Source of the DNA: a bacterium
GTDB taxonomy: Bacteria > UBA10199 > 2-02-FULL-44-16 > JAAZCA01
Direction of reading: 5' to 3'
Assembly: GCA_041648665.1 (NCBI GenBank)
Contig: JBAZOP010000035.1
Location: 1 to 31,950, forward strand
Length of the DNA: 31,950 nt
The translations under genes and the position numbers were made by a program. The notes under the pieces are model-generated. The model searched no databases. It was not told where the DNA came from and worked only from the letters and a program-made list of their open reading frames with translations. Positions within the stretch are counted from its first letter, which is position 1, and every line of letters begins with the position of its first letter. Positions 14,876 through 23,317 of the stretch are shown here, one piece after another.

Positions 14876-16003
14876 TCAGACGAGGCCCAGCGCCTTTGCG
14901 ACAACTGCATCCCTGGCCACACGATCCTCTAAGAACGCCGCCTCAGGGTGATCGGCGAGCGCCTTCGACAACCCTGTGTAGATATGCTGCCTGTAGAGAT
15001 AGGCGCCGGCATATCTCGCGTTCCAGAATCCAAGCAGAGCGAAGACGCTCCTACCCACGTCCTTGTTCGCGTCGAAATATCCGCGGAGCGCGTCCTCGGC
15101 CGAGATCGCGATTTCCTGATCGAGCCTCTTGAGCACGCCCTCGTGCCCGAGGCCCTCGTATTCCCGGAGCGGCGCGATTTCGAACATGGCCCTCAATTCC
15201 TCCTGCTTGGATTTCGCGCCCGCGACCTCGTACCGCCTCATCAGATCGAACAGGTATGCAGCGGACCTGAGCGCATCATCCCTGGAGGGGGTCGCCCCCT
15301 CGGCCGTGAGCATCGCATAGACGCCCCTGTTCACGGCTATGGATTGGAGATCGGCTATTGCAAGCGCGTGCGCAGGCTCGATCTTCGCACCCTCGCCCAG
15401 TTTCGCGTCCAGGATCGCGGCAAGTTCATTCAAGAGATTCGACATGACGGGGATATGACCCTGAGGTTGGGCCTTCTTCACGATGTCCGAAAAATACCTC
15501 ATCAACCCGAGCACCTGAATCAGCGGCGATCGAATATTGCCGAATAGCCTCTCGTTCATGCAATACTGCATGATGCCGAGGGCATAGGCGTATTTCCCAT
15601 CCTGCAACTCCATCAAGCACGACTCATCGGAGATGTGCGTCATCTTAGTGACGAAACGATCGTAGGTCTCGAGATGGAACTTGATCCTCTCCTCCACCGC
15701 CTCCAAGGCAGCGCCTGAGCGCAAGAGTTCCTTGAGTTCATGGGAGAGCGCCTGCGGATGTTTGAGCTTCGCCACAGGCACCACAGGCACCTCGCCGCGA
15801 GGCACGCCGGTGCATGCCATGAGGTATGCATCGTCGGAATGATCGAGCCCACGAAGATCATCGGCAGTCTCGATCACATGGGTCACGAGCGGGCTTGCGC
15901 GAAGGAAAGCGGCATCGGCAGGGGAATCGATCACGGTCAGGAAGTTCGTCATGCGAAACGAAGGCAGGGACCCGGCAGGCGATGCTCTGAACATGGCTCT
16001 CAT
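14876..16003 (-). CDS. Hypothetical protein, 375 aa, helical
   Basis: An unrecognised soluble protein of 375 residues, mostly alpha-helical. The opening MRAMFRASPAGSLPSFRM is followed by TNFLTVIDSPADAAFLRASP. An Asp-rich DDLRGLDHSDDAYLMACTGV comes next, then long amphipathic helices. There is no signal peptide, membrane helix or metal motif. ATG 16003 is supported by AAGGA a few bases upstream. It diverges from the surface-protein gene at 16176 across an AT-rich 172-nt gap. Its first residues (Phe, Ser, Pro-rich, then soluble helices) resemble in style the other unknown proteins at 641, 10652 and 26327, but no real sequence similarity between them was found by eye. Confidence 0.7.
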   Translation of the reverse strand: MRAMFRASPAGSLPSFRMTNFLTVIDSPADAAFLRASPLVTHVIETADDLRGLDHSDDAYLMACTGVPRGEVPVVPVAKLKHPQALSHELKELLRSGAALEAVEERIKFHLETYDRFVTKMTHISDESCLMELQDGKYAYALGIMQYCMNERLFGNIRSPLIQVLGLMRYFSDIVKKAQPQGHIPVMSNLLNELAAILDAKLGEGAKIEPAHALAIADLQSIAVNRGVYAMLTAEGATPSRDDALRSAAYLFDLMRRYEVAGAKSKQEELRAMFEIAPLREYEGLGHEGVLKRLDQEIAISAEDALRGYFDANKDVGRSVFALLGFWNARYAGAYLYRQHIYTGLSKALADHPEAAFLEDRVARDAVVAKALGLV

Positions 16004-16175
16004 CCTTTCCTTTTAGGAGATCGGCCAAGACGCATAGCTCAACATACTCTGACATGGCAAGCTTTATACGACGAAGGAGTGCAAGAAAGGCAGCCGGACC
16101 GGCGATTATCCATTTGAAGCTTTAATTTCAATATGTTATGGGACTGTCTTCAAAACAAAAAATTGGGGAGATAAT

Positions 16176-17651
16176 ATGAAAAAGATGAACAAGGCCTTCA
16201 CGATGATCGCTATCGCAGCCCTCTGCATCATGTGCGCCGGCCCTGCCCATGCGCAGCTCTTCCCCACTGTCACCATAACCCCGGACCCGCTCGATTGCCC
16301 GGACACGCGCGTGGGCGAGTCTTCGACTACGCAGACACTGACCGCGACCCGCGGCGCAGGGAGCATTCCGGTGCTGATCTTCAGCACCAAATTGGGGGAC
16401 AGCGCCAACTTCAGCATCCAGAATGACCTCTGCTCCAACACCGTCCTGGAAAACTCGGGCGATTCTTGCACAGTGGATATAGTCTTCAGCCCGCAGGCCA
16501 GGAGCCACTACTCGACGACGTTCTCGCTGATCTCGATCAGCAGCGACATAATCGACTCGGTCCTCATAGAGGGCACGGGCGTGGAGCCTGCCGTGACGCT
16601 CTCTGTGACGAGCATCGATTTCGGTGACCAGACGGTGAACAAGTCCAGTTCGGCGCATCAGGTGACCATGCTGAACTCGGGAAATGAAGCCCTCACGATC
16701 GCATCCATAGAAGCGAGCGATGGCTTCGCGGTGACCGACGACTGCGGGGAGACTCTGGCGGAGGATGCCAGCTGCAATCTCAGCATCGTATTCTCTCCGA
16801 CAGCCGAGCAGCAGTATGACGGCAGCGTCACGATAACCGATGACGCGTCGGACAGCCCCCAGACGATCTCCCTCACCGGCACCGGCATAGCCGCGGGACA
16901 GCCGGACGCGAGCCTGTCAAAGCACCTGCTGGAATTCGGCAACCAGCTGATCGGCACCACGAGCACGGCCCAGACCATCGTGCTCACGAGCACAGGCACC
17001 GTGGACCTCGCGATCACCTCCATAACCGCCAGCGCGGACTTCGCAGTGACCCACGACTGCGTAACCCCGCTCGCACCCGACGCCGGCTGCAACCTGAACA
17101 TTACCTTCACCCCGCCGTCGACCGGAAACTTCACGGGAACGGTCCTGGTGACCGACGACGCATCCGACAGCCCCCAGACCATCAACCTCACGGGCGTAGG
17201 CATAACCGTCTCAGGACCTCAGGCCAGCTTCTCCACCAACCTCATCGACTTCGGCCAGGTTGCGATCAACACGTCGACCGCTCCTCAGGTGCTGACCCTG
17301 ACGAACACGGGCGACGAGAATCTCGTGATTTCAGACATAGCCCTGGGCGGAGAAAACCCCGAGCATTTCAGCGGGACGGACGACTGCGAGAGCGACACCA
17401 TCGCACCCAGCCGCAGCTGCAGCGGCGCGATTACCTTCCATCCGACACAGAAGGGGATCTTCACGGCGACGCTCAACGTATATGACAACGCCACAGGAAG
17501 CCCGCAGGTGGTCTCCCTGACCGGCATCGGCATTCACTCCAGCGGAGGATGCGACCTGATATCAGGAGCGCCCCGCATGGCGCCCATGGGCGTGACAGCG
17601 CTGGTCTTCGCAGCAGCTCTGATCCGCATAGCCAGGCGAAGGATTGGTTGA
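16176..17651 (+). CDS. Surface protein with choice-of-anchor-D repeats and Cys-type C-terminal sorting tail
   Basis: A 491-residue exported protein. A signal peptide (about 1-26, ending AHAQL) is followed by four Ig-like repeats of about 105-115 residues of the choice-of-anchor-D/ASH type. Each ends with a variant of DDASDSPQTISLTGTGI (DDASDSPQTINLTGVGI, DNATGSPQVVSLTGIGI) and has a mid-repeat Cys pair (for example DDCGETLAEDASCN). The last 35 residues read GGCDLISG, a hydrophobic segment (VTALVFAAALI) and a basic end ARRRIG. This three-part tail with a single Cys resembles MYXO-/JDVT-type CTERM sorting signals, so the mature protein may be cleaved and lipid-anchored near Cys459 (inference). 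ATG 16176 has GGGGAGAT upstream. Ligand unknown. Confidence 0.85.
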   Translation: MKKMNKAFTMIAIAALCIMCAGPAHAQLFPTVTITPDPLDCPDTRVGESSTTQTLTATRGAGSIPVLIFSTKLGDSANFSIQNDLCSNTVLENSGDSCTVDIVFSPQARSHYSTTFSLISISSDIIDSVLIEGTGVEPAVTLSVTSIDFGDQTVNKSSSAHQVTMLNSGNEALTIASIEASDGFAVTDDCGETLAEDASCNLSIVFSPTAEQQYDGSVTITDDASDSPQTISLTGTGIAAGQPDASLSKHLLEFGNQLIGTTSTAQTIVLTSTGTVDLAITSITASADFAVTHDCVTPLAPDAGCNLNITFTPPSTGNFTGTVLVTDDASDSPQTINLTGVGITVSGPQASFSTNLIDFGQVAINTSTAPQVLTLTNTGDENLVISDIALGGENPEHFSGTDDCESDTIAPSRSCSGAITFHPTQKGIFTATLNVYDNATGSPQVVSLTGIGIHSSGGCDLISGAPRMAPMGVTALVFAAALIRIARRRIG

Positions 17652-17670
17652 GCCGGGAAGTTGCCGAAAC

Positions 17671-18540
17671 TCAAAAGCTGCACTCGATGTTATTCCTGAC
17701 GTAGCTCTGCTCTCCGTTGAACACCCCGGACAGCTTGAACGTGGTGTAGAAGGAGTTCATGCTTATCAGGCAGAAGTTGGCGAAGATCTCGGTCTGTGGA
17801 CCGAAGACGAAGTCGCCACAAGCGTCCCTGATGGAGAAACCCTCGTCTCCCACCTCCAGGCCTATAGAAGCGATTTTGTCGAACGACACACACTCCCTGA
17901 TCGCTACGCTGCAGAACTGCGAGAGATCATCCCCTATCGAGCACTGACTCCCTTCGCCCGTGACCTCCTTGCCCGCGAAGAAACCTCCGTAGCCGTCGCC
18001 TATGTAGTCGAAGGCAAGCGGTATGATCCAGACCCTGCCGCTGAATACGCCGTCGAAGATCGTGTCGGCATCGAGGTAGAAATCCGCGCAGTTTATCATG
18101 CCCAGGAATGTGTCCTCGCTGGAATCGGAGTGAACGAGGAGCCCGCTGCACGATCCGCCCACCATATCCGTGCACTGGCAGCTGATCTCCTCGACCGAGG
18201 CTTCGCACCCGCAGTTCACATCTTTAAAACTGCCGAAGTACGACTTGGACGTGGAGAGTCCGAGGCCGCTGATCGATTCATTCAGGTTCTTGACCATGGT
18301 GGCCATGAACGACATCGAAAACTCGTTGAATTTCTCTATGGCCCCGTACCCGTCCGGAGAATCGGCGGGCGGGCTCCATTCGTCAGCCTCATCCGACGGC
18401 GAGCTGTCATCTACGCCGGCCATCTCCTGATCAGCGGAATCATCCGAAGCGCCGAGCAGATCGGATGAGCTCCCGCATCCGAACATGATCAAAACAAAGA
18501 CCACGGCGACGATGGCGCCGGCGAGATTGATGGGCTTCAC
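17671..18540 (-). CDS. Cys-rich lipoprotein, unknown function
   Basis: A 289-residue predicted lipoprotein. The frame stays open up to 18684, but the GTG at 18540 is the best start. It follows GGAGG with 6-nt spacing, and it opens a proper lipoprotein signal (MKPINLAGAIVAVVFVLIMF, then GC). A TATAAT promoter covers the alternative ATG at 18573. After the Cys come an Asp/Ser-rich linker, then a domain with about a dozen Cys residues (CGCEASVEEISCQC and others), suggesting several disulphides in the periplasm. No family is recognised. There is no Asp at +2, so outer-membrane sorting is likely. Its stop lies 20 nt from the end of the convergent surface-protein gene. Confidence 0.76.
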   Translation of the reverse strand: MKPINLAGAIVAVVFVLIMFGCGSSSDLLGASDDSADQEMAGVDDSSPSDEADEWSPPADSPDGYGAIEKFNEFSMSFMATMVKNLNESISGLGLSTSKSYFGSFKDVNCGCEASVEEISCQCTDMVGGSCSGLLVHSDSSEDTFLGMINCADFYLDADTIFDGVFSGRVWIIPLAFDYIGDGYGGFFAGKEVTGEGSQCSIGDDLSQFCSVAIRECVSFDKIASIGLEVGDEGFSIRDACGDFVFGPQTEIFANFCLISMNSFYTTFKLSGVFNGEQSYVRNNIECSF

Positions 18541-18574
18541 AAGCCACCTCCATTCATCGATAGAGTCCACCATA

Positions 18575-18603
18575 ATTATACGATAATTTCCCCCTCCTGG
18601 CGA
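18575..18603 (-). promoter_or_regulatory. Promoter of the Cys-rich lipoprotein gene
   Basis: A perfect TATAAT (18580-18575) with a weak -35 TCGCCA (18603-18598) at 17-nt spacing. The predicted transcript start near 18568 leaves a 28-nt leader containing the GGAGG ribosome site for GTG 18540. Confidence 0.55.
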
Positions 18604-18651
18604 GCTCCCGATCATGTGGCGATTAGGCTTAAGTACTTGATAAACATAAAT

Positions 18652-18676
18652 AAAAAGGCGGACCCCTTGGCCCGCC
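18652..18676 (-). terminator. Rho-independent terminator of the secreted-protein operon
   Basis: An 8-bp GC-rich stem (GGCGGGCC / GGTCCGCC on the minus strand, one G-U pair) with a 4-nt loop, followed by T5. It lies 29 nt after the stop at 18705 and just upstream of the lipoprotein promoter. Confidence 0.8.
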
Positions 18677-18704
18677 CGATGCATCGAGAGAAAGCCCTAC
18701 ATCT

Positions 18705-19187
18705 TCATTTGAGATATTCCAGAACCGACTGGGTGGTGTCCACCATGAAGATCCTTCGCTGTTTCTCGTCGGCGAGCCCTGAGACCAGTTTTTTGCGCGC
18801 ATCGTCTATTATGAGACCCCCGGCGATCGCCTCGTCAAAACCCTGTCTGATCTTGCTGCGTTCCTCTTCGCCTATGCCATGTTTTCTGCAGACCCCGTCG
18901 ATATCATCCAGGGCCAAGGTCCGATCGCTGCGCCACTTTGTCTTTTTTCCGTCGTCCCACTTCGACCATCCGGGAGGATACTTTCCCTCGCCCCAGCCGG
19001 TCTTCTGGCCCTTCGACCATCCGGGCGGGGTCGAAGAGTCCGACTTGGCGCTCCCATGAGAGAGGGATTTCTCCGATTTAGATTTAGACTTCGACTTGTC
19101 GTTCTTGGCGAGCGCCGACGACGCTGCAAAAGACATGATCAGGGCGAACGCCAACGTGCAGGCCAGAACCTTTCCGATCTTTTCCAT
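18705..19187 (-). CDS. Secreted basic protein with two PPGWSK motifs
   Basis: A 160-residue exported protein of unknown function. The signal peptide (about 1-27, ending SSALA) is followed by a Lys/Ser-rich linker (KNDKSKSKSKSEKS). The Pro-Pro-Gly-Trp-Ser-Lys motif then occurs twice, at 54-59 and 71-76, 17 residues apart, surrounded by Trp, Gly and Lys. The C-terminal 75 residues form a soluble helical domain (DDIDGVCRKHGIGEEERSKI, then a second helical stretch). Short PPG(W/L)(S/A)K repeats with basic charge are seen in other secreted deltaproteobacterial proteins (from memory). The ribosome site AAGGAGG lies 10 nt downstream of the upstream gene's stop, so the two genes form an operon that ends at the terminator at 18652. 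Confidence 0.75.
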   Translation of the reverse strand: MEKIGKVLACTLAFALIMSFAASSALAKNDKSKSKSKSEKSLSHGSAKSDSSTPPGWSKGQKTGWGEGKYPPGWSKWDDGKKTKWRSDRTLALDDIDGVCRKHGIGEEERSKIRQGFDEAIAGGLIIDDARKKLVSGLADEKQRRIFMVDTTQSVLEYLK

Positions 19188-19197
19188 ATGCGCCTCC

Positions 19198-19797
19198 TTA
19201 TATCTTGTCCTTCCAGAACTTCGTGTAGAATGCCGCGTCGAGCGTGCGCTTGTTCTCCTTCACCAGTGCGACATTCTGTTCAGGAACCTGCAGGAAGAAG
19301 TCCAGCGCCATGGCGGCCAGCGCCGCCCCCTCGTCGGTCTTTATGAAATCCCTCACCGTCTCGCGGAACTGCTCCGGTATCTGCTCCTCGTTCATGGCCA
19401 GTCCGTAGTCGGCCAGCTGCCTCACCAGTCCGGCCTTTGTCTTTTCCGGCTGTATGCTGAAGTACGCGAGCACCACGTTGCCCATGAGCTCCGTGAACTG
19501 ATCCCAGTCCAGGCCGTGCTTCTTGAGCATCTTCTGCACGTCCTTCTCGCCCTTGATCTTCATCACGTATTTCAGAGGATCGGCGTTCTCGAAGTCGGTC
19601 TTGCGGTCCCTTATCATCTCAGAGCGAAGCGGTCCGCGCATCTCGGAGAAGACTTCCACGAATGAGCGAAAATCGTTGCCCGTGATCGGCCTGATCCGGA
19701 AGCTCTCGAGAGAAGGTATGGATGAGTCCGAACCGCCGAGCGCCACAGCCGGAACGAGCGTCAAGAATGCGATGAGCACAGCTCTCAATATCGTCAT
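19198..19797 (-). CDS. Secreted helical protein, unknown function
   Basis: A 199-residue exported protein. The signal peptide MTILRAVLIAFLTLVPAVAL is followed by a soluble helical body (for example DWDQFTELMGNVVLAYFSIQ and EQIPEQFRETVRDFIKTDEG) with no Cys and no catalytic motif. The frame extends to a GTG at 19860, but the ATG at 19797 gives the cleaner signal peptide and leaves room for the divergent trehalose promoter. No ribosome site precedes it. A TTGACC-N17-TAGTTT promoter ends about 8 nt upstream, so the mRNA may be leaderless. It is the first gene of an operon with the PPGWSK protein (10-nt gap). No family recognised. Confidence 0.7.
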   Translation of the reverse strand: MTILRAVLIAFLTLVPAVALGGSDSSIPSLESFRIRPITGNDFRSFVEVFSEMRGPLRSEMIRDRKTDFENADPLKYVMKIKGEKDVQKMLKKHGLDWDQFTELMGNVVLAYFSIQPEKTKAGLVRQLADYGLAMNEEQIPEQFRETVRDFIKTDEGAALAAMALDFFLQVPEQNVALVKENKRTLDAAFYTKFWKDKI

Positions 19798-19804
19798 GCG
19801 GAGG

Positions 19805-19833
19805 AAACTAGCGCCGCGAAAGCGCCCGGTCAA
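19805..19833 (-). promoter_or_regulatory. Promoter of the secreted-protein operon (TTGACC-N17-TAGTTT)
   Basis: -35 at 19833-19828 and -10 at 19810-19805 on the minus strand. The predicted transcript start is within a base or two of the ATG at 19797. Confidence 0.42.
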
Positions 19834-19844
19834 GCCCGCTCTCC

Positions 19845-19873
19845 TTGACCTGCGGTGCACGTTATCCTAGTCT
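19845..19873 (+). promoter_or_regulatory. Candidate promoter of the trehalose operon (TTGACC-N17-TAGTCT)
   Basis: -35 at 19845-19850 and -10 at 19868-19873. The hexamers differ by a single base from those of the divergent promoter 12 nt away. The leader would be about 12 nt and hold the AAGGGGGGAAG ribosome site. Confidence 0.42.
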
Positions 19874-19891
19874 CACATCCAAGGGGGGAAG

Positions 19892-20578
19892 ATGGCGGAG
19901 AAAAGGGCCGACAATCCGTTCTATTTCCAGTCCAGGCTTGTTCTCAACGAGCTCACCGGGCTCAGGGCCTCCACCATTCCGGAGCTCCTCGACCACATAA
20001 AGGGCGTCCCCGGCTCGGTGATCTACCGCCACACCCACCACTTCCTTGAACAACATCAGCGCGTGGTGCCTACCGTGCCCAACGACTTCGCCTACTGGGT
20101 GATAGAAGAGCTGGGAGAGAAGCGTCTGGGCGAGAAGCTCGCCGCCATAAACACCATCGATTTCAACTCCATCCGCGAGCTGCGCGACAAAATAGCGCAG
20201 GTCATCGAGGATTACCTTCGCGCCTATCCTCAGGCGGCCTCCCGAACCCCGCCTCCAGGATTGGAGTTCCACTTCATGAAATCGCAGAGCTTCATATTCC
20301 AGACGCAGCATGCGGCCTACACCCTTGAGGAATTCTGCGACTGCCTCATGAAGGTGACGCTCACATCGGTCTATTACCACGTCTTCGAGTCCAGGCTGCG
20401 CTTCGAGAGGCCTGCGAACGACTTCTCCAGATGGCTCGCCGGCGAGCTGGGCGAAAAGGAACTCGCCGGCGCCATAGCAAGGCTCAACCCGTACGATCAC
20501 TCCCTGGAGGGTCTGAGGGAGAAGATCATCACGCTGGTGCACAAGCGTTCGCTGCAACTGATCGGTCGGCCGCAGTAA
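19892..20578 (+). CDS. DUF5752 family protein
   Basis: A 228-residue cytoplasmic protein of the DUF5752 type. It opens NPFYFQSRLVLNELTGLRAS and contains two related halves with the same pattern: RHTHHFLEQHQ, FAYWVIEELGEKRLGEKLA and LREL..KI in the first, and YYHVFESRLRFERPANDFSRW, LAGELGEKELAGAIARLNPY and LREKI in the second. The family has no proven function but is regularly found beside trehalose-synthase-type glycosyltransferases, as here. It is the first gene of the operon, with an AAGGGGGG ribosome site, and the next start is 18 nt past its stop. A structural or regulatory role in trehalose synthesis is inference from position only. Confidence 0.85.
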   Translation: MAEKRADNPFYFQSRLVLNELTGLRASTIPELLDHIKGVPGSVIYRHTHHFLEQHQRVVPTVPNDFAYWVIEELGEKRLGEKLAAINTIDFNSIRELRDKIAQVIEDYLRAYPQAASRTPPPGLEFHFMKSQSFIFQTQHAAYTLEEFCDCLMKVTLTSVYYHVFESRLRFERPANDFSRWLAGELGEKELAGAIARLNPYDHSLEGLREKIITLVHKRSLQLIGRPQ

Positions 20579-20596
20579 GGTCGGCGGGAAGGGAAT

Positions 20597-21817
20597 ATGC
20601 CGGGGCTATCGGAATATGAGCCGATCGTAGGGCGGTACGTGATCGAAGAGCTGCGGATGCTCGCATCCAAGCTCTCCGGCAGGACCGTCCAGATGGTCAA
20701 TTCCACTGCAGTCGGCGGCGGCGTCGCGGAGATACTCAACCGCATGATGCCTCTGCTTCTGGAGATGGGCATCGACGCCCGCTGGGACGTCATAAAGGGC
20801 GGAGACAAGTTCTTCTGGGTCACCAAGACCATTCACAACGCCCTCCATGGCGCCGCCGAGGGCCTGTCTCAAGACATGATCGACGAATTCATGCAGACAA
20901 GCGAAGCGAACAACCGCGCCATCGATTGCAACGCGGACATAGTATTCATACACGATCCGCAGCCGATTGCGCTCGTGCAGCAGAAGGAGTCCAGGGGTAA
21001 CAAGTGGATATGGCGCTGCCATGTGGACGTATCCAACCCGAATCCTCAGGTGTGGGAGTTCCTCCGCCGCTTCATAGTCAAATACGACGCTTCCGTCTTT
21101 TCCGCTCCCCAGTTTTCCCAGGTGCTCCCCATAAGGCAGGCACTGATCTCGCCGTCCATCGACCCTCTCGCGGACAAGAACAGGGAGCTGACACGCAATG
21201 AGATCGAGGAGGTCCTGCACCGCTTCGGGATCAAACGCGACAAACCGATAATCACGCAGGTGAGCAGGTTCGACTTCCTCAAGGATCCGGTCGGCGTGAT
21301 CGAGGCATTCAGGATGGTCCGAAAGTCCGTCGATTGCCAGCTCATCCTCGCCGGCGGTACTGCGTCCGACGACCCGGAGTCGGAGATCGTCCTGAACGAG
21401 GTCATGAAGTCGGCCGACGGAGACGAGGACATACACGTCCTCCTGATTCCCCCCGGCAGCAACGTGGAGATCAACGCACTCCAGCGCGCGTCGAGCGTCG
21501 TGGTGCAAAAATCGATCAAGGAGGGATTCGGGCTCACGGTCTCCGAAGCGCTGTGGAAAGGCAAACCGGTAGTGGCGAGCGCCGTCGGCGGCATCCCGCT
21601 GCAGATAAAACACCGGTTTTCGGGAATGCTCTGCCACAGCGTGGAGGGGGCATCGAACTCCATCAAGTACCTGCTGAACAACCCTGATTTCGCCAAGCAG
21701 CTCGGCGATAACGGACGAGAACAGGTCAGGTCGCACCACCTGCTCACCCGACACCTGACGGAATATCTGCTGCTGTTCCTCTCGCTTTACTCGGACGCCG
21801 ACGTTGTGAACCTGTAG
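20597..21817 (+). CDS. treT: TreT-like trehalose-synthesising glycosyltransferase (GT4)
   Basis: A 406-residue GT-B glycosyltransferase of the trehalose synthase (TreT) group, which joins NDP-glucose and glucose to give trehalose in one reversible step. Visible signatures: the N-terminal Gly-rich loop GGGVAEIL (40-47); IHDPQPIAL (118-126); RCHVDVSNPNP (140-150); donor-binding RFDFLKDP (224-231) with Arg224 and Lys229; and the EX7E pair Glu309/Glu317 in KEGFGLTVSEALWKGKPVV. The length matches the family. It follows DUF5752 by 18 nt and precedes the OtsA-like gene by 17 nt, each with its own ribosome site, so all four genes are one operon. ADP- versus UDP-glucose preference cannot be told. Confidence 0.88.
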   Translation: MPGLSEYEPIVGRYVIEELRMLASKLSGRTVQMVNSTAVGGGVAEILNRMMPLLLEMGIDARWDVIKGGDKFFWVTKTIHNALHGAAEGLSQDMIDEFMQTSEANNRAIDCNADIVFIHDPQPIALVQQKESRGNKWIWRCHVDVSNPNPQVWEFLRRFIVKYDASVFSAPQFSQVLPIRQALISPSIDPLADKNRELTRNEIEEVLHRFGIKRDKPIITQVSRFDFLKDPVGVIEAFRMVRKSVDCQLILAGGTASDDPESEIVLNEVMKSADGDEDIHVLLIPPGSNVEINALQRASSVVVQKSIKEGFGLTVSEALWKGKPVVASAVGGIPLQIKHRFSGMLCHSVEGASNSIKYLLNNPDFAKQLGDNGREQVRSHHLLTRHLTEYLLLFLSLYSDADVVNL

Positions 21818-21834
21818 CGGATGTAGGAGGCATT

Positions 21835-23310
21835 ATGTGGGACAAGGATTCTCTGAGGCAAACCCTTGCCGAGAAAGTGGGCGACAACCTCTTCGTCGTG
21901 GTCTCCAACCGCGAGCCGTACATCCACAGCTGGCGCGAGGGCAAGATTACGGTCTCCAGGCCCGCCTCCGGGCTCGTGACCGCCATCGACCCCATGCTCC
22001 GCGCATCCCAGGGGATATGGGTCGCGCACGGCAGCGGCAACGCCGACAGGAGCGTCGTTGACGACAAGGGGAGGATAAAGGTCCCGCCGGGCAAGGAGCT
22101 CTACACCCTGCGGCGGGTCTGGCTCACAAAGGAGGAAGAACTGGGGTACTACTACGGACTGGCCAACGAAACCTTATGGCCGCTCTGTCACGTCGCATAC
22201 GCGAGGCCGACCTTCAGCCTCCCCGACTGGGAGATGTACAAGAAGGTGAACCAGCGCTTCGCAGACGTGGTCCTGGACGAGATCGGCGACAGGAAGGCGT
22301 TCGTCTGGGTGCAGGATTATCACTTCGCGCTGCTGCCGGCGATGCTCAAGAAAGCCAGGCCGGACCTGATGGTCGCGCAGTTCTGGCACATCCCCTGGCC
22401 CAACCCGGAGATATTCCGGATCTGCCCCTGGAGCCAGGAGATAATCGAAGGGATGCTGGGCAACGACCTGCTCGGGTTCCACATCCGGTGGCACTGCGAC
22501 AACTTCATGAACACCGTGGACCTGACGCTGGAAGCGCGCGTGGACAGGGAGAGCTCCACCGTCTTCCACCACGGGGGGCTGTCCACCAAAGTGATGCCCT
22601 TCCCGATAAGCGTGGACTTCAGCCAGATCGATGAGGACGCGCAACAGGATTTCTCCGGCAACGAGACTGTGAGCGACATCATGGACCTCCTGCCGTTGAA
22701 GTATGAGGTGATGGTGCTGGGCATCGACCGAATCGACTATACGAAGGGCATACCCGAGCGCCTCAAGGCCATCGACCGCTATCTCGAAAAACACCCGGAG
22801 ATGATCGAGAAGTTCCTCTTCGTGCAGATAGGATCGCTCTCGCGAATACACATCGACCTGTACAAGCAGCTCAACGACGAGATCAACCGCATGGTCGAAG
22901 AGATCAACTGGAAGTACTCCACCGAAAACTGGCAACCAATAGTCATGCTGCGCAGGGGATTGGTGTACCCCGAGATACTCGCGTTCTACCGCATGGCCAA
23001 GGTCTGCATCGTGAGCTCGCTCCACGACGGCATGAACCTCGTGGCCAAGGAGTACATCGCCAGCTGCTCCGGGGGCGACGGCGCGCTCGTGCTCTCGCGC
23101 TTCACCGGCGCGTCCCGCGAGCTGGACAAAGGCGCCATCGTCATCAATCCCTACGACACCGAGGCGTTCGCAGACGCGATACACGAGGCGATCTCCATGA
23201 CCGAGGAGGAACGCAGCGGCAAGATGGAAAAACTCCGCTCCATCGTCTCGGAGTACAACATATACCGATGGGCCGCCAAATTCATATCCGAGCTATCCAA
23301 GATAGCGTAG
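21835..23310 (+). CDS. otsA: Trehalose-6-phosphate synthase (OtsA-like, GT20)
   Basis: A 491-residue retaining glycosyltransferase that makes trehalose 6-phosphate from NDP-glucose and glucose 6-phosphate. Key stretches: VVVSNREPYIH (21-31), QDYHFALLP (160-168), FWHIPWP (183-189), GIDRIDYTKGIPERL (296-310) with Arg299 and Lys304 for the donor phosphates, and SSLHDGMNLVAKEY (394-407) with Asp398 and Glu406. The N-terminal loop reads RPASGLVTAI where the usual OtsA has a GGL motif, and NREPY replaces the common NR(L/A)P. It is therefore a divergent subfamily, and donor or acceptor preference may differ (for example glucosylglycerol phosphate). The ribosome site is GTAGGAGG. It is followed by the otsB gene 7 nt later. 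Confidence 0.9.
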   Translation: MWDKDSLRQTLAEKVGDNLFVVVSNREPYIHSWREGKITVSRPASGLVTAIDPMLRASQGIWVAHGSGNADRSVVDDKGRIKVPPGKELYTLRRVWLTKEEELGYYYGLANETLWPLCHVAYARPTFSLPDWEMYKKVNQRFADVVLDEIGDRKAFVWVQDYHFALLPAMLKKARPDLMVAQFWHIPWPNPEIFRICPWSQEIIEGMLGNDLLGFHIRWHCDNFMNTVDLTLEARVDRESSTVFHHGGLSTKVMPFPISVDFSQIDEDAQQDFSGNETVSDIMDLLPLKYEVMVLGIDRIDYTKGIPERLKAIDRYLEKHPEMIEKFLFVQIGSLSRIHIDLYKQLNDEINRMVEEINWKYSTENWQPIVMLRRGLVYPEILAFYRMAKVCIVSSLHDGMNLVAKEYIASCSGGDGALVLSRFTGASRELDKGAIVINPYDTEAFADAIHEAISMTEEERSGKMEKLRSIVSEYNIYRWAAKFISELSKIA

Positions 23311-23317
23311 GTCGATT

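Noticed and set aside
18541..18684. An upstream start for the Cys-rich lipoprotein
   Set aside because: It would run through a terminator (18652-18676) and a TATAAT promoter, and would bury the lipoprotein signal.
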